A stretch of DNA of 64,000 nucleotides, taken from NCBI GenBank assembly GCA_016789905.1, contig JAEUQC010000063.1, positions 124,001 to 188,000 on the forward strand. Direction: 5' to 3'. This DNA comes from Bryobacterales bacterium. Lineage in GTDB: Bacteria > Acidobacteriota > Terriglobia > Bryobacterales > Bryobacteraceae. Made by a program: the position numbers and the translations under genes. Below, piece after piece: positions 1-7,722 of the stretch. Numbering within the stretch: position 1 is the stretch's first letter; the number at the start of each line of letters is the position of its first letter. The notes below the pieces were generated by a model. The model was not told where the DNA came from, searched no databases, and saw only the letters and a program-made list of their open reading frames with translations.

Positions 1-959
1 ATTTTCCTGACATCGGCCTCCGAAAGCGGGGACCCTGGCATGCCGGTTCCCTTGATTCCGTTCTTCACCGCATCGAAAAGTTCTTCGGACGTCGAGCGCA
101 GGTAGCGGCGCTGCGCGCCCAGCGCGGGCGCCCGATCGCCCGCCGCCCCGTTCAAACCATGGCACATGGTGCAGGAGCGGTTGTAGAGTTCGGCGCCGGC
201 CCGAGCCTCCGCCGGATCAAACCGGATGCGGCGCCCGCCACGGCGGCCCTGCGCGGGGCCGGAAAAGACAACGCGCCCGAACGCCGACGGCGTGTGGAAG
301 CTGACGGACGGCGGCGGAATCGGGGACCAACTGCTCAATTGGTTGTTGGTCTTACCGCCAATGCGGCTCAGGTTCAGTCGCCACTCGTCGCCCGGCAGTG
401 GAGGCGTATGCGCCGCGTCGCGGGAGAAATTCCGCAGTGGCACCTTCATTTCCACAATCCAGTGATCGTCCTCCGGCGCCTCGTCCTTTTTCGCGGCGCC
501 GTGAAAAGTGGCCCTGTACTCCACCCCGTCCGGTTCCCACGTAGGCCCGCCCGTGTACCAATCGCTGCGGTTGCGATTCAGCATTGTGCCAATCGCGTTA
601 ATCTCCCAGGTATAGTAATTGGCCGGTTTGGCGGGATTGGGTGCAATGAAGATCTCCACACAGTCGTCTTTGGACACCGGCCCATGGCGCTGCTTTTCGT
701 AGGCGGAGATGTGCTTGTCGCGAGCGTACCAGGAGACGTATAGGAACTCGTCGTCCCAAAGCAGTTTGGCGACGGTCTGCTCTTTGTCCCCGGCTTTGTA
801 CCAGTTGAATGCGAAATCACCCATCGAGGGCGCGTCGCGCCAGGCGGCTTCGTCGAGCACGGCGTCGATAACGATGGGCGAAGTGGCGCGTTGTATCGTG
901 TACTGCGCCAGTACAGGCAGGGAAAGAAGACAGCAGACGAGGGCGCGAAGCGGGAGCAT
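1..959 (-). CDS. Secreted CBM9-like domain / cytochrome c fusion protein (3' end outside window)
   Basis: Reading from an ATG at 957-959, the frame is open to the window edge, so the C-terminus is missing. The first ~20 residues (MLPLRALVCCLLSLPVLAQ) are a signal peptide. Residues ~22-220 resemble the CBM9-like fold common in Acidobacteriota, with the opening 'IVIDAVLDEAAW', 'LLWDDEFLYVSWYA' and 'DDCVEIFIAP'. Near residue 260 a CTMCHG motif marks a c-type haem site, followed by the typical 'GTGMP' loop before the edge. The product is probably an exported monohaem cytochrome carrying a ligand-binding module, working in periplasmic electron transfer or coupled to carbohydrate oxidation. The partner is unknown. 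The fusion is read directly from one open frame; the function is inference. Confidence 0.8.
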   Translation of the reverse strand, partial: MLPLRALVCCLLSLPVLAQYTIQRATSPIVIDAVLDEAAWRDAPSMGDFAFNWYKAGDKEQTVAKLLWDDEFLYVSWYARDKHISAYEKQRHGPVSKDDCVEIFIAPNPAKPANYYTWEINAIGTMLNRNRSDWYTGGPTWEPDGVEYRATFHGAAKKDEAPEDDHWIVEMKVPLRNFSRDAAHTPPLPGDEWRLNLSRIGGKTNNQLSSWSPIPPPSVSFHTPSAFGRVVFSGPAQGRRGGRRIRFDPAEARAGAELYNRSCTMCHGLNGAAGDRAPALGAQRRYLRSTSEELFDAVKNGIKGTGMPGSPLSEADVRK

Positions 960-978
960 CGCAATTCATAATATCGAG

Positions 979-1353
979 TTAACTGGCGTTGGCGGGAACT
1001 GTTTTGGGGTCGAACGGGTGCGACGGCTGGTATTGATCGGCGCACCAGCGAATGCCCCGGTCGAACGCCACTTCCAGAAGAAAACCAGACGACGCTGAAC
1101 GGCACCGGCGTGCCCGGCCGGTGTAGCCGCACGGAACCAACCGAATGGGCGCGGCTTGGCCCGGCGGGCGGTCGCTTTCCAAAAATAGCACCGCGCCGGA
1201 GGGCTTAATCTCTTCCAGAATCGCGGCCGTATGGCGCGAAATGCCCCGGTCGTCGGCCCATTCCAACTGGACAAGATCGGAGCAGAGCAGGATTGTTTGG
1301 TGTCGCCGTCTCACAAATACCTTTTCGGCGATCTCCGGATTTGCGCTAGGCAA
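979..1353 (-). CDS. PilZ-like domain protein
   Basis: A 124-aa protein. Its sequence resembles small acidobacterial PilZ-like proteins: an RRR stretch near residue 15, then 'CSDLVQLEWAD', 'TAAILEEIKPSGAVLFLESD' and a C-terminal 'SGFLLEVAFDRGIRW' strand pair. Members of this group are thought to bind cyclic di-GMP or to be degenerate relatives, and this copy lacks a clear full RxxxR plus D/NxSxxG signature. The only in-frame start after the upstream stop at 1390 is TTG at 1351-1353, with a weak ribosome site. It lies just downstream of the cytochrome/CBM9 gene's start, on the same strand. Its role is unknown; signalling or surface regulation is a guess. Confidence 0.6.
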   Translation of the reverse strand: MPSANPEIAEKVFVRRRHQTILLCSDLVQLEWADDRGISRHTAAILEEIKPSGAVLFLESDRPPGQAAPIRLVPCGYTGRARRCRSASSGFLLEVAFDRGIRWCADQYQPSHPFDPKTVPANAS

Positions 1354-1424
1354 ATTGCTGAAAGAAGAAGCCTTATGCCGTTCCGGCGCTTAGGGTTACG
1401 GTTCTTCTCTCCCGGCGTTGTAAG

Positions 1425-1943
1425 ATGACAGAGATGCCGGAGGAAGTGGATGTTGCAGCGGTCTACGGGGAACTGCACAAGATTGCGGTCATCCATCTGA
1501 GCCGTTCGGCGCGCCAATCCAGCTTGCAAGCGACGCAACTGGTCCATGAGGCGTGGCTGCGCCTGGAGGGCCACGGCTGGAAAAGCAAGACGCACTTCCT
1601 GGCGCTCGCCTCCCGTACCATGCGCATGGTGATGATTGACACCATTCGGGCGCGGATGGCCCAGAAGCGCGCCGGCGATTGGGAACGGCTGGAGTGGGCG
1701 CCCGGCATCGAGTTTGCCGGGGCCAGTATGTCCCTGCCGCTGGAGCGGATCATTGAAGTCGACCGGGCGCTGAACGAACTGGCGCTGAAGGACGGTCGCA
1801 AAGCGCGAGTGGTGGAGATGCGTTTCTTCGGCGGCTTGGATTTTCCGGAGATCGCCGAAGCCCTGGAAATTTCCCTATCCACCGCAAAACGCGACTGGGA
1901 GTTTTCGCGTTCGTGGCTGTTCACTCGGCTATCGGCCAGCTAA
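1425..1943 (+). CDS. ECF-like RNA polymerase sigma factor (Sig-70_X6 type)
   Basis: A 172-aa sigma factor of the ECF-like group common in Acidobacteriota and Planctomycetes. Region 2 is visible as 'SSLQATQLVHEAWLRLEG' and 'THFLALASRTMRMVMIDTIRAR'. Region 4 is visible as 'ARVVEMRFFGGLDFPEIAEAL' followed by the helix-turn-helix recognition stretch 'ISLSTAKRDWEFSRSWLF'. It would direct RNA polymerase to a specific promoter set. Its 3' end overlaps the 3' end of the convergent Ser/Thr kinase gene by 15 bp. Such sigma factors are often genetically paired with these kinases, so kinase control of sigma activity is plausible. No anti-sigma gene is adjacent. Confidence 0.9.
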   Translation: MTEMPEEVDVAAVYGELHKIAVIHLSRSARQSSLQATQLVHEAWLRLEGHGWKSKTHFLALASRTMRMVMIDTIRARMAQKRAGDWERLEWAPGIEFAGASMSLPLERIIEVDRALNELALKDGRKARVVEMRFFGGLDFPEIAEALEISLSTAKRDWEFSRSWLFTRLSAS

Positions 1944-4301
1944 CTCACCGCACGAATCGGCAATCACTTTGGATTCTTCCAGTGACTTATTGAGTGCCGG
2001 GCGGATGCCCTTCACGGGCCCGTTCGCGAATGCGAGTACTTCCCTGGCCAAGACGCAGGCGCGGGCCTTGTTTCCCGCCTTCTGATAGGCCTTGGCGAGG
2101 TCGGCGGCGCTATAAACGGTTTCCCGGTTCGCCATGGTGTTGGCGGGGTCAAGTTTCTGCAGGCGGCGGGCATCGCGAACGGCCTCTTCTCCCAGCCGGA
2201 TCGCCTCCCTCAGCCGGCCGGCGTCGCGAAGTGTATCGGCCAGCCGGTCTGCGGCGGCAGCCACGCGCAGTGCTGCAATGGCGCTCTTGGGGTCTTCCGC
2301 GGCGATTTCCCGGCGCATGGATAGTGCCCGTTCCAGCAGCGCGATGGCTTCGTTTAAGTTCCCATTTCGCCGCTCCGCGCTCGCCAGCAGCACTGCGTCG
2401 CCGGCCACGTTAGCCCGGGCGTTCACAGGGTCCTTCCGGTACCGGTCCTCATCAATCCGAAGTGCTTCCCGCGCGTTCTCCGCCAGGCCTCTGAAATCTT
2501 TCACCGCGCCCAACGCCGTGCCCAGCCACTGGTGCGCTTCGGCATAGCGCTGCTGCCGCCGAAGCGTCGGGTCCTCGGTGAACAACTCGCGCCGAAGCTC
2601 CAGCGCCCGCCGGTAGAGTGGAATCGCCTGGTCCAGTTTTCCGTCGTCCTGATAGGCGCTGGCGAGTTGCTTGGTAACCGTGGCCAGGCGCTCCTTTGTG
2701 TTCAAATCGTTCGGAGCCGCCGCCGCCAACTCCCCGGCCAGCGCCACTGCCTTCAGCCCCAACGGGATCGCCTTCGCCATCTCTCCGCGCAGCGTATAGG
2801 CGGTGGTGCAGTAATCCAACGCGTCGATCCAAACGCCTTGCGCCGCCCGGTCCGCCGGCCGGCCGGCCGCCACCCGTTCGGCGATCCGCAGCGCCTGCGT
2901 CGCGCTCTCCAGCGCCGCCGCCGATTGGCCCAGGCTCGATCCGCCGTTGTCCTTGCCCTGAATATCGGCCAGACGCAGGAAACCGCGCGCAACGTCCAAC
3001 TGCACTTCACCCGACGCGCTTGTGTCGGCGGCCAGCGTGTTCAGATACTCCAGGCTCCGGTCCACGATCAGCTTCCTGGCCACCAGCGAACCCGACAGCG
3101 GACGCACTGCGTCGTGCAGATCGAACATCACCGCGCGGGCAAGCGAGCGAACCTGTTCAAACCGCGTGCTTGCCAGCCGCGCCTGCCACACCGCGATGCC
3201 CGTAGCGAGCGCCAATCCGGCCACCGCCAGCGACGCCGCGCCCACCGCGATTCGATTGCGGGAAACGAATTTTCGCGCCCGGTAGGCCCACGTCGGTTCA
3301 CGCGCTTCAATCGGCATTCCCGCCAGATAACGCTCAATGTCGCGGGCCAGCGCGGAAGCCGAGTCGTACCGCTCGCCCGGATCGCGCCGAAGCGCCTTGC
3401 CGGCAATCACCGCTAAATCGCCTTGCAACGGCAGGCTCGGCACTTCTTCGGTTTGCGCTTTCGCCACCACCTCCGCCACGGCCAGACCAGTGAACGAGCG
3501 CGGCCGTTTCGACGAAAGCATTTCGCACAGCAGCACGCCCAGCGAGTAAACATCGGTGGCGGTGGTGACCGGAAGCCCGAGAATCTGCTCCGGGCTCGCG
3601 TAATCGGGCGTGTAGGCCTGCACGCCCTTGGTCTGCGCCCCGTCCGCGCCTGGTTGCAGCATCTTGGCGATGCCGAAGTCGAGCAGTTTCACCGCGCCAT
3701 CGGCGGTGACCAGAATGTTATCCGGCTTCAAATCCCGATGTACCACCAGCGAGCGGTGCGCATACTGTACCCCGGCGCACATTTGCAGAAACAGCCGCAG
3801 CCGTTCCCGTTCCGGCACGCCCGCGGCGTACACTGTGCATGGCTTCCCTTCCACGAACTCCATCAGCAGGTAGCGAAAACCGAGCGGCGTCACCCCGGCG
3901 TCGATGAGCCGTGCAATGTTGTGATGCTCCAGCGCGGCCAGAATCCGTGTCTCGCCATCTTGCAGGGCACCTTGGGCCTGCAGCAAGATCACCTTGATCG
4001 CGATCCGCTTCTCAAATCCCCCGTCCGCCCGCTCGCCACTGTAGACGACGCTCATCCCGCCCCGGCCTATCTCCTCCCTCGCTCGATAGGCGCCGAACGT
4101 CTGCCCCGTGAAATCGATCATCGGCGCTTGCAGAAAATCGCCCATGTTCTCCCGCGCGCCTAACAGCGCCAGCACCTGATCGCGCACTTCCGGATCGGTG
4201 GCGCACGTCTCGCGCACCCAGGCGTTCCGCTCACTCTCCGGCAGGGCAAGCGCCGCGTCGAAGATCGCCTCAACGCGCGTCCACGTGTCTTTTTCCGCCA
4301 T
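1929..4301 (-). CDS. Membrane Ser/Thr protein kinase with C-terminal TPR region
   Basis: A 790-aa Hanks-type kinase. The glycine loop GRGGMSVVY lies at ~79-87, the ATP lysine AIKV at ~103, the catalytic HRDLKPDN at ~188-195, DFG at ~208-210 and the P+1 segment YASPEQ at ~234-239. A transmembrane helix spans ~351-372, and the remaining ~400 residues are TPR-like helical repeats ('AIPLYRRALELRREL', 'EAIALLERALSMRREI') probably facing the periplasm. The topology suggests a receptor: an extracytoplasmic TPR sensor coupled to a cytoplasmic kinase. It is the last gene of the operon that starts with apbE and korA, 12 bp after the methyltransferase gene. It converges with the ECF sigma gene, a likely partner or target. 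Confidence 0.93.
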   Translation of the reverse strand: MAEKDTWTRVEAIFDAALALPESERNAWVRETCATDPEVRDQVLALLGARENMGDFLQAPMIDFTGQTFGAYRAREEIGRGGMSVVYSGERADGGFEKRIAIKVILLQAQGALQDGETRILAALEHHNIARLIDAGVTPLGFRYLLMEFVEGKPCTVYAAGVPERERLRLFLQMCAGVQYAHRSLVVHRDLKPDNILVTADGAVKLLDFGIAKMLQPGADGAQTKGVQAYTPDYASPEQILGLPVTTATDVYSLGVLLCEMLSSKRPRSFTGLAVAEVVAKAQTEEVPSLPLQGDLAVIAGKALRRDPGERYDSASALARDIERYLAGMPIEAREPTWAYRARKFVSRNRIAVGAASLAVAGLALATGIAVWQARLASTRFEQVRSLARAVMFDLHDAVRPLSGSLVARKLIVDRSLEYLNTLAADTSASGEVQLDVARGFLRLADIQGKDNGGSSLGQSAAALESATQALRIAERVAAGRPADRAAQGVWIDALDYCTTAYTLRGEMAKAIPLGLKAVALAGELAAAAPNDLNTKERLATVTKQLASAYQDDGKLDQAIPLYRRALELRRELFTEDPTLRRQQRYAEAHQWLGTALGAVKDFRGLAENAREALRIDEDRYRKDPVNARANVAGDAVLLASAERRNGNLNEAIALLERALSMRREIAAEDPKSAIAALRVAAAADRLADTLRDAGRLREAIRLGEEAVRDARRLQKLDPANTMANRETVYSAADLAKAYQKAGNKARACVLAREVLAFANGPVKGIRPALNKSLEESKVIADSCGELAGR

Positions 4302-4313
4302 GCGAAAACGGCG

Positions 4314-4874
4314 CTACCGCTTGCCCTCGGGAATAATCCACAGGAAGAACTTCTGCGAAAGCCCAGTGTACTCATCGTCGGATTCGGCCAGGCTTGCCTC
4401 CTTTTCCGCTTTCCAGTCGCCCATGTCGAAGGTGTTGGAGACGACGCGCGTGCCGGGCTTCAGGTCCTGCAACAACTTCGGTTTCAGCTTCAGATTTATG
4501 CGCGGCAACAGGAAAAGTGTAACTACACTGGCTTCGCGGAAATCGGCTTCAAACAGGTCTTTCTCTTCGAATCGAACCAGGTGCTCCACGCCGGCGGCTT
4601 TGGCATTCGCACGGGCTTCTTTCACCCTTTGCGGGTCAATATCGATGCCCACACCCCGCGTGCCGAACTGCTTGGCGGCCTCGATGACAATACGGCCATC
4701 GCCGCAGCCAAGGTCGTAAAGCACATCCGATTTTTGCACTTTCGCCAGCTTCAGCATCTCCCGCACGGCCACTTCGGTCGTGGGCACGTAGGGCACATCG
4801 GGCTGGCGCGTCTTTGCCTCCTGAGCGGCCAACGGAAGCAGGGCGGCAATGGCGAAAAGCGATCGGCGTAACAT
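4314..4874 (-). CDS. Class I SAM-dependent methyltransferase, exported or membrane-anchored
   Basis: A 186-aa protein with a hydrophobic N-terminal stretch (MLRRSLFAIAALLPLAAQ) that looks like a signal peptide, then a Rossmann methyltransferase core. Motif I is 'LYDLGCGDGRIVIEAA', the acidic loop is 'GVGIDIDPQRV', and motif IV is approximated by 'ASVVTLFLLP' and 'PGTRVVSNTFDMGDW'. Short secreted-looking methyltransferases of this kind are widespread in Acidobacteriota and their substrate is unknown. It lies 21 bp after the truncated haemoglobin gene and 12 bp before the kinase gene, so it is co-transcribed with the 2-oxoacid oxidoreductase operon. A periplasmic location is odd for a SAM enzyme, so the leader may be a retained anchor. 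Confidence 0.82.
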   Translation of the reverse strand: MLRRSLFAIAALLPLAAQEAKTRQPDVPYVPTTEVAVREMLKLAKVQKSDVLYDLGCGDGRIVIEAAKQFGTRGVGIDIDPQRVKEARANAKAAGVEHLVRFEEKDLFEADFREASVVTLFLLPRINLKLKPKLLQDLKPGTRVVSNTFDMGDWKAEKEASLAESDDEYTGLSQKFFLWIIPEGKR

Positions 4875-4895
4875 GCCCGCGATTATCGCAGGTTT

Positions 4896-5282
4896 TTACT
4901 CCGAATCGCCGGGCGTGCCGCCGATGATCGAATCGGCGTACATGCTGATCCGTTCGATCATCTCGTCCACCTCTTTCGCGTTGGGATGGGCGTCCTGGAT
5001 GGTGACCAGCAGATGGCCCATGAAGCGCGTTAGGTGGCGGGAAGTGATGCCCCGGCCCTGGTGGACATAGTGAATCGGCTGTCCGGAATAGTTTTCCGGG
5101 CCGCCCAGCGCGGCGGCGAAAAACTGCATCTGCATGGCGCGCAGTTTTTCCATCGGTGTGTACTGGAAAAATGGTTCCAGTTCCGGATCGTCCAGAACGC
5201 GGTCATAGAACTTATCCACCAGCTTGCCGATGGCTTCTTCTCCCCCAATCTGATCGTAGAGGGACTTAGGTGTCGTGCTCAT
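4896..5282 (-). CDS. glbN: Group I truncated haemoglobin (HbN type)
   Basis: A 128-aa truncated haemoglobin. Group-typical segments are 'SLYDQIGGEEAIGKLVDKFY' with the B10 tyrosine in 'DKFYDRV', 'MQFFAAALGGPENYSG' and 'VHQGRGITSRHLTRFMGHL' carrying the proximal histidine. HbN proteins bind O2 and NO and often act as NO dioxygenases. Its ATG overlaps the stop of the upstream PFOR-like gene as ATGA, so translation is coupled. In an operon of oxygen- and NO-sensitive Fe-S or thiamine enzymes, it plausibly scavenges NO or O2. That protective role is inference; the family assignment is firm. Confidence 0.93.
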   Translation of the reverse strand: MSTTPKSLYDQIGGEEAIGKLVDKFYDRVLDDPELEPFFQYTPMEKLRAMQMQFFAAALGGPENYSGQPIHYVHQGRGITSRHLTRFMGHLLVTIQDAHPNAKEVDEMIERISMYADSIIGGTPGDSE

Positions 5283-6760
5283 GGTTTACCGCCTTCCTTG
5301 TTCAACAGCTCGAGAACTCGGGCAATCGCCGCTTCGGCGCCCTGACGCATCGCCAGTTCGCGGCCTTCCGCCGTTAGCCCGTCCGGCTTGGCCGGTGCCG
5401 GCGCCGCGGTCCATTGTTCCAGCATTTCATAGGCGCGCTGGCGGTCATGACAGTAGCTTGCCACATCGCGGGAAACGGCGATGCGCGTGCCGTCGGCCAT
5501 GGTGATGAACGGCACAGCAAGCGGCGCGCGCTCCTGGAACTTCACCAGATAGAGGTCCAGCTCAATCGGGTCCTGATCGCCCGGTATCTCCGGCAGAATG
5601 CGGAAATGGTGCGCCAGCGTCGGGTTTAGCGCGGCGGCGTGGGCCGCCGTCCAGCCGTTGGAGTCCACGCGGTGCAGCACTAGGCATTCGCGCCAGTTGC
5701 GTCCGCGGGACGGGTTGAAGACAAACAGCGGCCAGGCTTTGGCCAGCGGCAATATCACCGATTCCGCCCACCCGCCCGCCGACGGCGTCGCGATCACCGC
5801 CAGCGCAGGCGTCAGCACTTGCGCCATCTCCTCCAGCGCGGGCAGCAGATGGTCCCGGCAGGCGAGCGAACTCTGCAGAACGTAGGCATCCCGATGGGCA
5901 ATCGCCAACTGCGCCAGGTCCGGCGCCTCCGCCTTCAAGTCTCCTGCCGCCAGGCTTGGCTGCGTCACAATGACGTGTACCGGGCAACCCGAACGCAGCA
6001 AGCGGGAAAGCGATTGGAGCGGGCTGGCCGCCGCCTGCGCCGACGTCAGCGCGACGATCACCGGGGACTGAGCGGCCAACTCCTCCGCATGCGCCGCTTC
6101 CCAGCGGAACCGGTGCAGAATGGCGTCATGGACCAGCGGATCGTAGGCGTCGTCCAACTCCAGCCGGGCCACACGAAGCGCGCGCAGCGTCGCCTCCATG
6201 GCGTGTAGCTGGCTGTGTATATGGGCGAATGCGGCCGCGCTCGGATCGCCAGAATGGTGCAGTTCTCCATGCAGCGGGTTGGGCACCGTGTCTTCGTGGA
6301 ACAGCGTGAACGGAGGATGAACGATCGCCAGCGCCTGATGCAGCGCGTTGGACGCCGCCTGGCACCGCTCACGCCGTTCCGGACTCATACGATGGACGGG
6401 GTTGTTGCGGCGGCGCAGCGCCGCCGTCAGGCTGGAAAAGTTCAGGTATTTGCCGCCCACCGAACCCAGCGCGGTTGCCGGGCCCGCGTCCTCGCCGTGG
6501 CTCATGTCCAGCGCCAACAGGTCGTCCAGCCGTTCCGCCGTTTGGCGAAGCTGCGCGGTGAACTGGTCGCGAACCGGGCCGCGCGCTTTCAATATCGCGG
6601 CAATGGGCAGCGTGATGGCCGACGAGGCGTGGAAGTCGCCTTCCAGGGGCAGCGCCCGGCCGGCGGCCACCGCCTCGGCGGTCAGCACCGGTACGGCGTC
6701 GTCCAGGCCGTGCCCGGTTATGTGAAAGTGGCGAAGTTGCTCGGGGAGTGTGGCTGTCAT
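5279..6760 (-). CDS. PFOR thiamine-domain homologue lacking the TPP motif (pseudoenzyme candidate)
   Basis: A 493-aa protein with no obvious name. By eye it aligns along most of its length with the C-terminal TPP-binding part (about residues 990-1510) of the 1649-aa PFOR in this window. Paired segments are 'AIAHRDAYVLQ' with 'AMAHRTTYVLQ', 'LRALRVARLELDD' with 'FAAIRMAEIELNE', 'SLSRLLRSGCPVHVIV' with 'NLSRMMMSGKPIKVLV', and 'AWPLFVFNPSRG' with 'AYPILRYNPDKG'. Where PFOR has 'SIGGDGAMYD', which binds Mg and TPP, this protein has 'ALTSAQAAAS' (~237-246), and 'SNTGGQ' is also lost. It has no Fe-S cysteine motif. It sits 7 bp after korB and overlaps the haemoglobin gene by 4 bp. A structural, regulatory or maturation role for the KorAB complex is possible but unproven. 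Confidence 0.72.
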   Translation of the reverse strand: MTATLPEQLRHFHITGHGLDDAVPVLTAEAVAAGRALPLEGDFHASSAITLPIAAILKARGPVRDQFTAQLRQTAERLDDLLALDMSHGEDAGPATALGSVGGKYLNFSSLTAALRRRNNPVHRMSPERRERCQAASNALHQALAIVHPPFTLFHEDTVPNPLHGELHHSGDPSAAAFAHIHSQLHAMEATLRALRVARLELDDAYDPLVHDAILHRFRWEAAHAEELAAQSPVIVALTSAQAAASPLQSLSRLLRSGCPVHVIVTQPSLAAGDLKAEAPDLAQLAIAHRDAYVLQSSLACRDHLLPALEEMAQVLTPALAVIATPSAGGWAESVILPLAKAWPLFVFNPSRGRNWRECLVLHRVDSNGWTAAHAAALNPTLAHHFRILPEIPGDQDPIELDLYLVKFQERAPLAVPFITMADGTRIAVSRDVASYCHDRQRAYEMLEQWTAAPAPAKPDGLTAEGRELAMRQGAEAAIARVLELLNKEGGKP

Positions 6761-6767
6761 GGCTGCC

Positions 6768-7721
6768 TCAGAGTTCGTAGCGGCTCAGCCACTTTTCCGT
6801 GGCGGCCATCTTCTCGGCCTGGGACCGTCCCAGCCCCGCCTGCGTCTGCAAGTCGTAGCGGGCCGCGTTCGGGTCGCGGTAGAGCAGGCCCACTGGATAG
6901 GCGTCCTCGCTGGAGGCGATGCGCCGCGCCGCCGCCAGGTCGTTCGGGTTGTGCGCCGTCCGGTTCGGAAATAGCCGTTGCAACTGCGGGTCGAGCGGTA
7001 TGCCGTCCTCATGCAGCAGCAGCCGGCACTGGCTCATGTCGTTCTGCGCCTCGGCGAAGATGTGCTGCGTGAAGTGCGGGCAGCGCTGCAAAATACGCAC
7101 AAACGAAGTGCCCTTGTGCTCATACGCCGAGCGGATCGTATTGAACAGGTGCGGCGGATTCCAATCGACAGTCTGCGCCACGAAGGAAGCGTTCGTGATT
7201 CCGAGCGTCACCGAGAGCGGATTTAACGGCGGCAGCACGTTCCCTCGCGGATGCGTGTTGGACTTCTCGCCGATGTGCGTGGTGGGCGAAGTCTGGTTCT
7301 TGGTCAGCCCGTAAATGTTGTTGTCCAGCAGCAGGACGGTGAAATCCATGTTGTAGCGGATGGCGTGAATCCAGTGCGCCGTGCCGATGGCGCAGCAGTC
7401 GCCATCGCCGGTGACGACGAACATATGCAGGTCCGGCCGGCGGCTGCGCACCCCGCACGCCACCGGAAACGCGCGCCCGTGCAGCCCGTGGAAGCCGTAG
7501 GTGGACATGTAGTGCGGAAAGCGGCTGGAACATCCAATGCCGGAAACAACCATCGTCTTTTCCGGCGGCAGTTGCTTATCGCGCGCCAGTTTTTGCACCG
7601 CGTTGAGCACCGCGTGATCCCCGCACCCTGGGCACCAGCGCGGCGCCGCCCCCTGATAATCCTCCAGCGTGCAGGTGCGCTGCGGCGCCTCGGCCTCCCA
7701 TTCGTTGCGTAGCCCTTGCAT
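6768..7721 (-). CDS. korB: 2-oxoacid:ferredoxin oxidoreductase beta subunit (TPP-binding)
   Basis: A 317-aa beta subunit. The N-terminal 'WCPGCGDHAVLNAVQKLA' carries the CxxC of the proximal Fe-S site, joined later by another conserved cysteine in 'SGIGCSSRFP'. The TPP/Mg motif is 'VVTGDGDCCAIG', continued by 'LLLDNNIYGLTKNQTSPT'. It forms the catalytic centre with KorA, oxidising a 2-oxoacid (2-oxoglutarate or pyruvate) plus CoA to acyl-CoA, CO2 and reduced ferredoxin. The gene starts 1 bp after korA. Substrate preference cannot be read with certainty; the alpha-gamma fusion partner and overall length fit the oxygen-tolerant KGOR-like group. Its own TPP motif is intact, unlike that of the following gene. 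Confidence 0.93.
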   Translation of the reverse strand: MQGLRNEWEAEAPQRTCTLEDYQGAAPRWCPGCGDHAVLNAVQKLARDKQLPPEKTMVVSGIGCSSRFPHYMSTYGFHGLHGRAFPVACGVRSRRPDLHMFVVTGDGDCCAIGTAHWIHAIRYNMDFTVLLLDNNIYGLTKNQTSPTTHIGEKSNTHPRGNVLPPLNPLSVTLGITNASFVAQTVDWNPPHLFNTIRSAYEHKGTSFVRILQRCPHFTQHIFAEAQNDMSQCRLLLHEDGIPLDPQLQRLFPNRTAHNPNDLAAARRIASSEDAYPVGLLYRDPNAARYDLQTQAGLGRSQAEKMAATEKWLSRYEL

Positions 7722-7722
7722 C

